Assembly (NCBI GenBank): GCA_020050175.1
Contig: JAGVKY010000133.1
Coordinates: forward strand, 1 to 11,265
Source of the DNA: Parachlamydiales bacterium
Lineage (GTDB): Bacteria > Chlamydiota > Chlamydiia > Chlamydiales > JAJFMK01
Length of the DNA: 11,265 bases
Reading direction: 5' to 3'
Shown: positions 1-7,213 of the stretch, piece after piece
Layout of the letters: every line of letters begins with the position of its first letter
How positions within the stretch are numbered: the first letter of the stretch is position 1
Program-made: the position numbers and the translations under genes
The notes under the pieces: generated by a model
What the model was told of the DNA's origin: nothing
Database searches by the model: none
Seen by the model: only the letters and a program-made list of their open reading frames with translations

Positions 1-1175
1 GCACTGGCATGCTGATGAAGCATATGCAAAGCTGCAAAAGTGAGCCCACCCGAAAATCCATCGGTCGCACTTTTGATCCCCTGGGGAGTAGATACAATTT
101 TTCCCCCCAACCAACTGACATAAACACGGAGTACCTCACGATCTTTCATAGAAGAATAGAAAATAATTTCTCCAGCAGCTCCACGGGCATCCACAAGGTT
201 AAATTGTTTCAAACCAGTGAAAGTGAGATTGCGTTGGTTTAAAACCTCTTCTGATGGGGGAGCATTGATCCACCTGCTAAGCCTCTCTTCAATTTCCCTT
301 GTAGGAAGAGTTCTGGGATCAGTAACTGAAGGGGCAGCAGTTGGTGGGCGATCGGTCTGCAAATTTCTAGAAGGAAGTCGAGGAGATTCTTTCATGAATC
401 GCAGAGATTCAACTGGCTTCCCAAACCTGGTGGCTTTAGTTACTTTTGCAGCGGTTAGAGGTAGAGCAAAACTGATTGTTTGGACAGTATCCCCAAAAAG
501 TTCTTTTCCCCTTTCTTTGGGGTAACCCCCATGTTTTTGCCAACGACCAGCAACCTCCTCTTTGATGACCTCATAAGGTTTGACGATATGTTCATCGACC
601 GATTGGGCAATGACTGCCGAACCGCTTGGTACATCGTCAGGTCGAAATTTAAAATCATAAGGAGCAGCTAGGTTGGGAAGTCCTCCCAATTCGTCGAAGG
701 CTGCTCCTCCTGCAATCAAAGCTGTAACTGGTGCTAAGATCACGTCGACTGCTGTGCTGAGGATTTTCATAGCCCCAGCTGCCTCATCCATCTGTTCAGT
801 GACTTCAGTTGCTAAAATGGGAGGGACTGTAGTTAGGGCATCTGTTGCCCATTGAGGAAAAGAGAAGTCGTCTTCAAGGCCTGGTTGATTAAGATCAAAT
901 GCAAAAACTGGGGGAGTGGCTAAATGGCTATCTAGATCGGCTATTTGCTGATTGAGAACACTCACTTCTCTATCGAAAGTCAGATGACCGGAGGGAACTA
1001 AAGGGTTAATCCTCTCTCCTGATCTCAACGAAAAAGTCATTAAAGCCCGTGTTTCGTGGATTTGCTGAATTAACGCATCGGCACGACCCCCTTTTTGTTG
1101 AGCTGTGCCGTTTGGTTCCTCTTCAGGTCTACGATGGGGAGCTTGAGTTTTAGGAGGAGGAGTTTTTTCTACCAT
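1..1175 (-). CDS. Large multidomain protein, tandem paralogue of its upstream neighbour (3' end outside window)
   Basis: An uninterrupted minus-strand reading frame runs from ATG at 1175-1173 through position 1 with no stop, giving 391 codons; the C-terminus lies outside the window. The first ~260 residues align closely with the N-terminus of the 1089-aa protein encoded just upstream. Both share a PPPKT/RRPE proline-basic start, then AQQKGGR, ALIQQIHETR, PSGHL.FDREVS, MDEAA..MKILSTAVD and KHGGYPKERGKELFGDTV. After a shorter Pro-rich linker, residues ~312-391 (FNLVDARGAAGEIIF, then LRVYVSWLGG) align with the third internal repeat of the neighbour. The copy therefore appears to have lost or rearranged the intervening repeats. 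The start lies 6 nt after the neighbour's stop, with no Shine-Dalgarno sequence visible, which suggests translational coupling. Function is unknown. A secreted or host-interacting role is inference from context. Confidence 0.88.
   Translation of the reverse strand, partial: MVEKTPPPKTQAPHRRPEEEPNGTAQQKGGRADALIQQIHETRALMTFSLRSGERINPLVPSGHLTFDREVSVLNQQIADLDSHLATPPVFAFDLNQPGLEDDFSFPQWATDALTTVPPILATEVTEQMDEAAGAMKILSTAVDVILAPVTALIAGGAAFDELGGLPNLAAPYDFKFRPDDVPSGSAVIAQSVDEHIVKPYEVIKEEVAGRWQKHGGYPKERGKELFGDTVQTISFALPLTAAKVTKATRFGKPVESLRFMKESPRLPSRNLQTDRPPTAAPSVTDPRTLPTREIEERLSRWINAPPSEEVLNQRNLTFTGLKQFNLVDARGAAGEIIFYSSMKDREVLRVYVSWLGGKIVSTPQGIKSATDGFSGGLTFAALHMLHQHAS
390..1175 (-). repeat. Diverged direct repeat, copy A: N-terminal region of paralogous large genes
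   Basis: This stretch and 3650-4451 encode the homologous N-terminal regions of two adjacent genes and are clearly similar at DNA level. One shared block is the 17-mer acgatatgttcatcgac, found near 584-600 and 3840-3856. Others surround the MKILSTAVD and ERGKELFGDTV codons. The copies sit about 3.28 kb apart in the same orientation, as expected from a tandem gene duplication followed by divergence. Confidence 0.8.
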
Positions 1176-1181
1176 AGAACT

Positions 1182-4100
1182 TTAGTGTTGTTCTGCGAAA
1201 AATTTTGCGAACTTTTCAGCTGCCGGGGTGAATGGGGTAGAATTGACCTCTTTCCATCCTCTTTCAAAGGCGGGGATCATCCGATTCAAGATGAGATCAG
1301 AGAGGTCGGGCTTTTCTTTTGCCAAGTCTCTGAACAATTCTATCACCTGATAATAGCCTATGGCAGGCATGCCCATCTGGAATTTAGTCAAATTGATCAG
1401 GCCGATCGGTACTCCGGCTACATCTAGGAAATGTTCAAAGAGGGGATCGCTAAGACAGATGCTGGCTGGACCAGGGTTGGCTTTGACCTCCTCCAACATC
1501 TGTTGTATTTCAGCAACAGCATGTCCATCTCTTACAAGAAATTCCATGTCGCTTTCGACAACAGTGATGTAAAAATCTAGATAGGTGTGTGGGACCAGGG
1601 CATTTGGGTTTTCAGAATAGAGAGTTGGTTCAGCCAGGGCTCGACCGATTCGGTAGGCTAAATTTTCCCCTTTGTTAGCCATCTCAACAACAAGATCATC
1701 AAAAATTTCTGAAACGGGTTGTCCTTCTAAATGGGAAATACCAAGAAGAACCCTTTCATCACCATGTAACACATGGTAACCCGACTTTATAATACGAGGT
1801 GTTCGACAGTTTCTTAAGGAAAGGGACGAAACGATGCCGTAACCCTTGAGTTCACTATAACCATATTTTGGGTCAGCACTCTTTATCCAACAAACTAGGG
1901 CATTGTTGATGGTATATTGAAATACAACAGAAAGTTCATCTTGTGTCTGTACGATTAAATCTTGAGTATCGTCCACCATGATGGATTCACCAAAAGAGAG
2001 AGGTCCTGCATATTCTCGAGATTTAAGAGGGTATTCAAAAACAGGATAGGTTTTGAAAATGTCTAAGTGGCTAAACCAGGCTTGTTCTCTCCCTAAAAAA
2101 CGAGGAGGCAACTCATGAATAGGCATCCATTTGGCAAGATCATCAGCTGTGATGGTCTCAGAATTCCACATGACATGGAGTTTTTTGGCGTTATGAGCTA
2201 GGGCGTTTTCAATCAAGTCTGCTTGTGCTTGGGTAGCAAAAGCCACGATGGAGTCTCCACTATACACAATTTGATTCAACACTTGATTTAACTTTGGAGG
2301 GGGGCCGAGGTGATGGATAAAGATTAATAGTGTTCTATCCTCTTGAAGCTCAGAGACCATGATCAATTCACCAACATCTCCTAAAAAATTTCGAATAGGA
2401 TAAGTTCTTTCAAAATAGGTGTCTGGAACCCTTGACTTTCTTGAAGGGTGTTCTACCGGCCGAAGTTCAACAACTTCAGCAGCTGTTTTTGAAAAGGCAG
2501 ATGTTTGGTTTCTCTCAGGAAAAGGGACAACTCCGGCAGGTTGCTTTTCTTTTTGTTTTTCTAACTTTCTAAAATGTTCAACAGTACTTTCATCCCTTTT
2601 TTCCGGTCCAAAAAACTTCCGGAACTCTTCTCTCTGTTTAGCAGTACTTATTGATGGATCTCCTTTGAGAGACCTAACTGGTTTCAATGAAACGACTTCT
2701 CCAGGGACTTCTTTAGGAACGCTTGGGTGGAACTGATAGGTCCTTAATATCTCGACCTCTTCAGGATTTAACCAAGAGGGAGTCCCACCCCAATAAGTGA
2801 ATCTATTATTTGCCTCACTGCCAAAGATTTTATCCAAAGGTGTATTGTAATCCACTTGAACTAGGATTCTTCCCTTCACATCGTGTTTTCGAGCAACTTG
2901 CTCCATGCTCCTCATGGCTGTAAAGTATTGTCGTGAGAGAGACTCTTCAGATCCGATCGGTTTGATGGTGAGTTGCAGGTCACCGTTTTTTTTGGTCTGG
3001 GTATAAAATTCGAAAACACCCTGAATACCGTCGGCTTCTCTCACAACTTCTTTTTTTGGAGTTTCTAGCTGCTGGATATGGAATTCGAAGACAGGGTGAG
3101 TTTCAATTTTCCCTGGAGTCTCAGGGAACCAATGGGGAGATTCTCCTAAATAGGTAAATCTTTTTGAACCTTTAGCAATATCGACAATTCTAGGATTCAT
3201 AGGATCCCATTGGATAAATACTTTTTCCGTGGCTCCTTGATCTAAAGCGTATTTTTCCAAAGTGTTTAAAGTTCCAAAAAAGATCCCTTGCGAAGGCTTT
3301 TCTGTTAAAATAGTAGGAGCATGCTTCTCCCCTTGAGCTAACAGATCTACAAAGATGTGTAAGTTACCTTTGGGGTCCATTGCTGAACACCCAGTGAGAA
3401 AGCCTTGTGGCCCTTTTTGAGAAGGGACGTTGATTTTTAGATTGGACAATGTCTCAGGTAAAAGTTCAGGTGCAGGTACAAAAGGAGGCAGTTTCTCTAA
3501 TAAGAGGGGAGGCTGTCCTTGATAGAGCAATCCTCCAGCGGGTGGGCGTAGTCCTGGGGCAGGAAGTAAAGGAACAGAAGAGGGTCCTTCCAATAAAATG
3601 GTTGGGTTTTGAGGGGGAAAATTCCTTGGTGGTGGAAGGAGAGGGGGTTCTCTCATGAAACGAAGTTCAGCTGTCTTTCCAAATCGGGTAGCTCTTGTCA
3701 CTTTAGCAGCGGCTAAAGGTAGCGCAAAAGCGGCAACTTTTACGGTGTCTCCAAAAAGCTCTTTTCCTCTTTCTTTTGGGTAGCCGCCATGTTTTTCCCA
3801 ATGACCTGCTACTTTGTCTTTGATCTCTTCGTAGGGTTGCACGATATGTTCATCGACGGTTTTTGCAATGACTGTAGAGCCGCTTGGTACATCGGAAGGG
3901 CGGTGTTGATAACCAGCTTCCATGGCAGCAAGAGGGAGAATTCCCCCTTTTTCATCAATCTCAGCCCCCATAGCAATTACTGTGTTAACTGGTGCTAAAA
4001 CGATATCTACAGCAGTACTGAGTATTTTCATGGTCACAGCTGCTTCATCCATCTGTTCAACGAATGCGGCTTTCAAAACGGTATTTACAGTACTTACAGT

Positions 4101-4451
4101 ATCAAAGGTGCCGAAAGCATCGTTCGCCCACTCAGGCAGAGCTGAGTTATCAGTCGTACCAAGCTGATTGAGATCTAAAGCAAAATTTGGAGCTTGAGCC
4201 AAATATCTATCTAGATCCGATATCTGCTGATTGAGATCACTAACTTCTCTATCGAAAGCAAGGTGGCCTGACGGTGTTATGGGAGTTATGGCCTCTGATG
4301 CTTGCAAGGTGAAAGTCATCAAACGACGTGTTTCGTGAATCTGCTGAATTAAAGCCTCCGTCCGACCCCCTTTTTGTTGAGCTGGACCATTCGATTGTTC
4401 ATCTTCTGGTCTACGAGGTGGAGTTTTAGGAGGGGGGATTTTTGGAGGCAT
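1182..4451 (-). CDS. 1089-aa multidomain protein: proline-rich N-terminus, three degenerate repeats, kinase-fold-like C-terminal domain
   Basis: Not a family I recognise as a whole. Residues 1-15 are Pro/Arg/Lys-rich and include P8-K-T-P-P-R13, an SH3-ligand-like PxxPxR. Residues ~60-260 are the domain shared with the downstream paralogue, with moderately hydrophobic stretches (ILSTAVDIVLAPVNTVIA; VAAFALPLAAAKV). Residues ~265-345 are a Pro/Leu-rich linker. Three degenerate repeats follow, at about 348-464, 474-578 and 683-814, each closing with an RF-(TY)-(L/W)G-x-W-x-TY/HPVFEF-like motif. Residues ~820-1075 resemble the aminoglycoside phosphotransferase/choline kinase fold: K857 in VCWIKSADP, a hinge-like LLGISHLEGQPV, then LSD1002 where HGD is usual, His1007 where Asn is usual and Asn1020 where the metal-binding Asp is usual. 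I therefore expect a pseudokinase or a strongly altered kinase. The ATG is 10 nt after the previous stop and has no evident Shine-Dalgarno sequence. The domain assignment is by eye. Confidence 0.9.
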   Translation of the reverse strand: MPPKIPPPKTPPRRPEDEQSNGPAQQKGGRTEALIQQIHETRRLMTFTLQASEAITPITPSGHLAFDREVSDLNQQISDLDRYLAQAPNFALDLNQLGTTDNSALPEWANDAFGTFDTVSTVNTVLKAAFVEQMDEAAVTMKILSTAVDIVLAPVNTVIAMGAEIDEKGGILPLAAMEAGYQHRPSDVPSGSTVIAKTVDEHIVQPYEEIKDKVAGHWEKHGGYPKERGKELFGDTVKVAAFALPLAAAKVTRATRFGKTAELRFMREPPLLPPPRNFPPQNPTILLEGPSSVPLLPAPGLRPPAGGLLYQGQPPLLLEKLPPFVPAPELLPETLSNLKINVPSQKGPQGFLTGCSAMDPKGNLHIFVDLLAQGEKHAPTILTEKPSQGIFFGTLNTLEKYALDQGATEKVFIQWDPMNPRIVDIAKGSKRFTYLGESPHWFPETPGKIETHPVFEFHIQQLETPKKEVVREADGIQGVFEFYTQTKKNGDLQLTIKPIGSEESLSRQYFTAMRSMEQVARKHDVKGRILVQVDYNTPLDKIFGSEANNRFTYWGGTPSWLNPEEVEILRTYQFHPSVPKEVPGEVVSLKPVRSLKGDPSISTAKQREEFRKFFGPEKRDESTVEHFRKLEKQKEKQPAGVVPFPERNQTSAFSKTAAEVVELRPVEHPSRKSRVPDTYFERTYPIRNFLGDVGELIMVSELQEDRTLLIFIHHLGPPPKLNQVLNQIVYSGDSIVAFATQAQADLIENALAHNAKKLHVMWNSETITADDLAKWMPIHELPPRFLGREQAWFSHLDIFKTYPVFEYPLKSREYAGPLSFGESIMVDDTQDLIVQTQDELSVVFQYTINNALVCWIKSADPKYGYSELKGYGIVSSLSLRNCRTPRIIKSGYHVLHGDERVLLGISHLEGQPVSEIFDDLVVEMANKGENLAYRIGRALAEPTLYSENPNALVPHTYLDFYITVVESDMEFLVRDGHAVAEIQQMLEEVKANPGPASICLSDPLFEHFLDVAGVPIGLINLTKFQMGMPAIGYYQVIELFRDLAKEKPDLSDLILNRMIPAFERGWKEVNSTPFTPAAEKFAKFFAEQH
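3650..4451 (-). repeat. Diverged direct repeat, copy B: N-terminal region of paralogous large genes
   Basis: Partner of the 390-1175 copy. It encodes residues 1 to ~268 of the 1089-aa protein. Similarity stops at the Pro-rich linker, where the two proteins differ in length and composition. Confidence 0.8.
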
Positions 4452-4461
4452 AAGATTTTAA

Positions 4462-5391
4462 TTAAAAGGCTATTCCGGCTTTGAGCATGACGCCGCCAGA
4501 TTTCGGGATAAAGAGAGCAGCGCCAGATGTACCTTGGAGAGCCAGATAGGCACCATAAGTGGCAAGGGCACAACCACCTACAATGGCGACTGCTTTAATG
4601 ATCCGTTGGATTTTTTTCTTTTTCTTTTTTTTCTTTTCTCTCTCTCGATCCAAATCATCTAACTTGCCGGCAAGCTTATTGTTATGCTCTTCGGACTTAC
4701 CAAGGCGCTCTTTATTTCTACTGTTTCCAACATCGCTCGCGTTAATGCTCTCCTCGATCGCATCTAATTGCTGGCTGAGGGCAGGTATGAGAACATTAAG
4801 TTCTTCATGTCTTGCCTCGTCATTCTCTTTTAATCGGTCGATTGCTGCTTCGGTGGTGTTCGAAAATCGATCAATACGTGCCTGAAAGTCAGCAAGCTCA
4901 TTCCTGGCAGCTACTCTTTGGAGTTCAGAAGCGCCGTTCGCAATTTGTTGTCTAAAAAGTCTTTGCTGCTCTTCCCTTCTTTCACGCGCTCTCTGTCTTT
5001 CGAGTAGTATCTCTGTTGCATCTCTAGGGGCAGGCCGAGCAGGGGGTTCCGGTACTTCGATGGTCACTCCATGCCTTCTTAACCAAAAGGAAAGGACCAG
5101 CATGGCAGCATGGTAGGGACGCCCATGTCGATCTAAAATTTCAAGCAAGCGAGACCGGAAGCGGTCTCGAACCTCTACAAAATCTGCCCTACGATCGAGG
5201 GCAGCATTAAAATTGGAAAGCCAAATGATAAGGGCATTTGAAAGAGGATCTTCCCGATTTAATTCGAGAGAATCGAACGACTCTTCAATAAGCACTAATT
5301 CTTCTCGTAAACTACGACGTAAACGGATCTCCTCCATTGCTTGTAAATGGAAAGGTGAAAATCTCGGAACATCAGGGTTAACAGCCGCCAT
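4462..5391 (-). CDS. 309-aa coiled-coil protein with poly-lysine tract and C-terminal hydrophobic segment
   Basis: Unrecognised. Residues ~1-115 are helical with hydrophobic patches (NALIIWLSNFNAALDRRADF; AAMLVLSFWLRRHG). A short Pro-rich linker follows (VPEPPARPAPRD). Residues ~125-250 are highly charged and probably coiled coil (ERQRARERREEQQRLFRQQ and onward). An unbroken run of eight Lys precedes a hydrophobic stretch at ~266-286 (AVAIVGGCALATYGAYLALQ), which is the best membrane-segment candidate in the window. The protein ends in a Gly-rich tail (SGGVMLKAGIAF). A lysine cluster before a C-terminal hydrophobic helix suggests tail anchoring or membrane insertion after delivery; this is inference. 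The start is 2 nt after the previous stop, with GAGG about 8 nt upstream of the ATG. The lysine codons form an A-rich tract that could slip. Confidence 0.9.
   Translation of the reverse strand: MAAVNPDVPRFSPFHLQAMEEIRLRRSLREELVLIEESFDSLELNREDPLSNALIIWLSNFNAALDRRADFVEVRDRFRSRLLEILDRHGRPYHAAMLVLSFWLRRHGVTIEVPEPPARPAPRDATEILLERQRARERREEQQRLFRQQIANGASELQRVAARNELADFQARIDRFSNTTEAAIDRLKENDEARHEELNVLIPALSQQLDAIEESINASDVGNSRNKERLGKSEEHNNKLAGKLDDLDREREKKKKKKKKIQRIIKAVAIVGGCALATYGAYLALQGTSGAALFIPKSGGVMLKAGIAF
4611..4637 (-). repeat. Interrupted homopolymer tract (A7/A5/A8/A4 in the coding sense) encoding the lysine run
   Basis: On the plus strand this reads T7-C-T5-C-T8-C-T4 and is followed by CTCTCTCTC. 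In the coding strand it gives eight consecutive Lys codons in the 309-aa protein. The unbroken A8 at 4625-4632 is long enough to be a plausible slippage site. A one-base change would replace the C-terminal hydrophobic segment with another reading frame. Confidence 0.7.
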
Positions 5392-5393
5392 CG

Positions 5394-5930
5394 TTAGATC
5401 CTCGTGTTCTTTTGACGAGGCACAGACGTGCCAGCGATCGTTGCGCTCGCTTGCTGACCAATTCTTTCAATAGTTTTAGTATCTCGCGACTCTTGAGTGG
5501 GCTTATTAAGCTCTAATGTCAGTTCCTCAATTTGAGCCATCAGCCGATTTCTAAGCCTCTCTTGCTCCTCAAGGGTTAACTTCATTTTAGCAATTTTGGC
5601 CTCCATATCTTTTTGGAATTGTTGGAGGACGGGAAAAACAACTTCTTGAATCCGTTTGACTTCGTTTTTTCCAGCAGCAGTGACATCGAAGGCGGTTGCT
5701 TGACGAACGGCCTCTGTGATGTAGGTCTTATCCCCCTCTTCATGCTTTTTCAGCACCGCAACAACGCGTTGAACCGTGACGAGGAACTTCGTTAACTCCT
5801 CTTTCCACTTTTGGTTGAGGGCCTGCGCCTCTTCTTGTTCAGTAGGAGGGGGAGGAATTGCACCGCTTAAACGATCCTGTTGGTAACGGATCGCATTTCT
5901 CATCGCTTCAGAGCTACTTGAGGCTGCCAT
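5394..5930 (-). CDS. 178-aa helical/coiled-coil hypothetical protein
   Basis: Unrecognised. The N-terminus is Ser/Ala-rich (MAASSSSEAM), followed by a proline cluster (AIPPPPTEQEE at ~24-34) and a charged helical region. The best coiled-coil stretch lies around residues 98-142, from MEAKIAKMKLTLEEQERL to IEELTLELNKPTQ. The C-terminal ~35 residues are polar and basic, with no hydrophobic anchor. The ATG overlaps the previous gene's stop (TAATG), so coupling is likely, and GGAG lies 6 nt upstream. No Cys is present. The Ser-rich start followed by a soluble coiled coil is compatible with a type III-type substrate, but nothing here proves secretion. Confidence 0.9.
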   Translation of the reverse strand: MAASSSSEAMRNAIRYQQDRLSGAIPPPPTEQEEAQALNQKWKEELTKFLVTVQRVVAVLKKHEEGDKTYITEAVRQATAFDVTAAGKNEVKRIQEVVFPVLQQFQKDMEAKIAKMKLTLEEQERLRNRLMAQIEELTLELNKPTQESRDTKTIERIGQQASATIAGTSVPRQKNTRI

Positions 5931-6727
5931 TATAAACTCCCCAGTCTTGCGATGAAATGTTTGACGACCCTTTGATCTTTGTCTAAGTCTCTCGCTAAAT
6001 CATTGTAACGAGCAGTATTTGCAATTGAGCGATCTTCTAGCTCGGCTGCTCGGGTGTGAATAGCTCCAAGATCGCGTCGGATTTCGGCAGAAATGGCTGT
6101 ACGAGTTACGTTTAATTCTCTGATGCGTCTTCTTGGTCTTTCCATCCCTTGAGTGATCGATGCATCTACAAGGCGTGCCGCTTCTAAAAAAGCAGCAGTT
6201 GCATCAGCGAAAACGTCACCTATCACTTCAAAACGTTCTCTAAAATCTCGCCTCCTTTCTTGTTCATTGGAGAGCTTTATATATTCTCTTAGAAAAGTAT
6301 CAGCATCAGTCTCTTCGGGGAGCCATCTTTGCATGATGGCGGTGTAGCGATTGACATAGCCATTCAGTTGATCTAAGACGGGACCATTATCAGAGTAGCT
6401 CAACAAGACAGGGGCAAAGGTTTGATCTAAAAGATAGCTAACGCCCCTTGCTGCTGTATCTCTCCCTTCCGGTGTTTCCAAATCAGGAACATAATTTTGT
6501 ACAAAATCGGATTGCCAATTTTGAATTTGGACCACTCTCTCGGTTGGGAAAAGATGAGATCTCTCGATTTCATCTGCAAGCTTTTTCAATTCCTCTTCGA
6601 CCGTTTCAGGTTTTACCTCTAGCGGCGCCTCTTGAGCAGAGGCAGGTGCTGCGGCAAATGGATCTTGCTGCACCAGATGGATAAAACCACCATCAGCTGG
6701 AACTGTTCTTGTGACTGTCGCCGACAT
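5930..6727 (-). CDS. 265-aa helical hypothetical protein with MSAxxTxTVP N-terminus
   Basis: Unrecognised. The N-terminus MSATVTRTVPADGGF closely resembles that of the 356-aa protein (MSASRTQTVPPEQQF), although the rest of the two proteins is not obviously similar. Residues ~25-45 are Ala/Pro/Glu-rich and look disordered. Residues ~45-145 are mixed helical and contain aromatic residues (VVQIQNWQSDFVQNYV; RYTAIMQRWLPEE). Residues ~150-265 are strongly charged helices with coiled-coil features (RRDFRERFEVIGDVF; RRRIRELNVTRTAISAEIR). There is no signal peptide, membrane segment or Cys. The start follows the previous stop after one base (TAA-T-ATG) with no Shine-Dalgarno sequence, so translation probably depends on coupling. 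Confidence 0.9.
   Translation of the reverse strand: MSATVTRTVPADGGFIHLVQQDPFAAAPASAQEAPLEVKPETVEEELKKLADEIERSHLFPTERVVQIQNWQSDFVQNYVPDLETPEGRDTAARGVSYLLDQTFAPVLLSYSDNGPVLDQLNGYVNRYTAIMQRWLPEETDADTFLREYIKLSNEQERRRDFRERFEVIGDVFADATAAFLEAARLVDASITQGMERPRRRIRELNVTRTAISAEIRRDLGAIHTRAAELEDRSIANTARYNDLARDLDKDQRVVKHFIARLGSL
5937..5940 (-). promoter_or_regulatory. Ribosome binding site of the 178-aa gene starting at 5930
   Basis: The coding-strand sequence GGGGAGTTTATAATGG places a GGAG core 6 nt before the ATG. It lies within the 3' end of the preceding gene, whose TAA overlaps the ATG. This supports the chosen start. Confidence 0.6.
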
Positions 6728-6728
6728 A

Positions 6729-7205
6729 TTAAAAATTATGATAGATGTGTTTTTCTACCCACAAAATCAGACGAATGATTTGTGGATCATGGGGGTTGTG
6801 CAGACCTTGTTCTTTACCAATTCTCTCTTCTAACAGATCGCACAAGGCTTGTAGTTGATCGACAGTCTTAGAAAGCTCTACGATTCTCGATTTTTTTTGT
6901 TCCAAGAGGGTTTGTTGACTTGCTTCAACATCCGTTTCAGAAGTGTTTTCCGTTGCTGCACTCTTTTGGTTGGTTTTAATCTGTGATCTCAAAGACAACA
7001 GTTGATTTTCTAAAGCGAAATTTGTTGAAGATTGATTGAGAGTCGCATCTGTTGTTGCCGCGATCCGCGCTTGTATCAGAGTGGTTTCTTTGTTTCTTTC
7101 TTCCTCCAGTTTTTCGCCTGAAATAATAAGTGCACTCATTTGATCCTGCACATTCATCACGGAATGTATTAGATTAAAAGCTCTAGATCTTTCAGCGATT
7201 GTCAT
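6729..7205 (-). CDS. Small coiled-coil family protein, divergent fifth member (158 aa)
   Basis: This is a divergent member of the small family that forms the tandem array at 8382-10255. It keeps the family plan: a short polar N-terminus, an MSAL segment, then ER..ET.L.QARI, the core LENQLLSLRSQI.TNQ, an acidic LLEQKK segment and a final helix (LQALCDLLEERIG). Its tail differs: NPHDPQIIRLILWVEKHIY takes the place of the usual AN.KG.T.EI motif. It also carries a Cys, which the other four lack. It lies 8 nt after the CaaX-box gene, with an AGG about 7 nt before the ATG, in the same transcription unit. It has probably been separated from the array by duplication or insertion. Coiled-coil oligomerisation is inferred. 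Confidence 0.9.
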   Translation of the reverse strand: MTIAERSRAFNLIHSVMNVQDQMSALIISGEKLEEERNKETTLIQARIAATTDATLNQSSTNFALENQLLSLRSQIKTNQKSAATENTSETDVEASQQTLLEQKKSRIVELSKTVDQLQALCDLLEERIGKEQGLHNPHDPQIIRLILWVEKHIYHNF

Positions 7206-7213
7206 CTTTTTGC

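Noticed and set aside
217..525. Plus-strand open frame of about 100 codons
   Set aside because: It lies fully antisense to the partial large gene, whose protein is clearly conserved with its neighbour. The plus-strand translation has no recognisable feature.
1095..1427. Plus-strand open frame across the junction of the two large genes
   Set aside because: It is antisense to conserved coding sequence of both genes and has no supporting ribosome binding site or homology.
3900..4451. N-terminal domain as a polymorphic-toxin pre-toxin module
   Set aside because: The ERGKELFGDTV...ALPLAAAKV stretch vaguely recalls such domains, but there is no toxin-type variable C-terminus, immunity gene or signal for that pathway.
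4611..4660. T-rich stretch read as a plus-strand terminator
   Set aside because: No stem precedes it and no plus-strand gene ends there; the stretch is explained by lysine codons on the minus strand.
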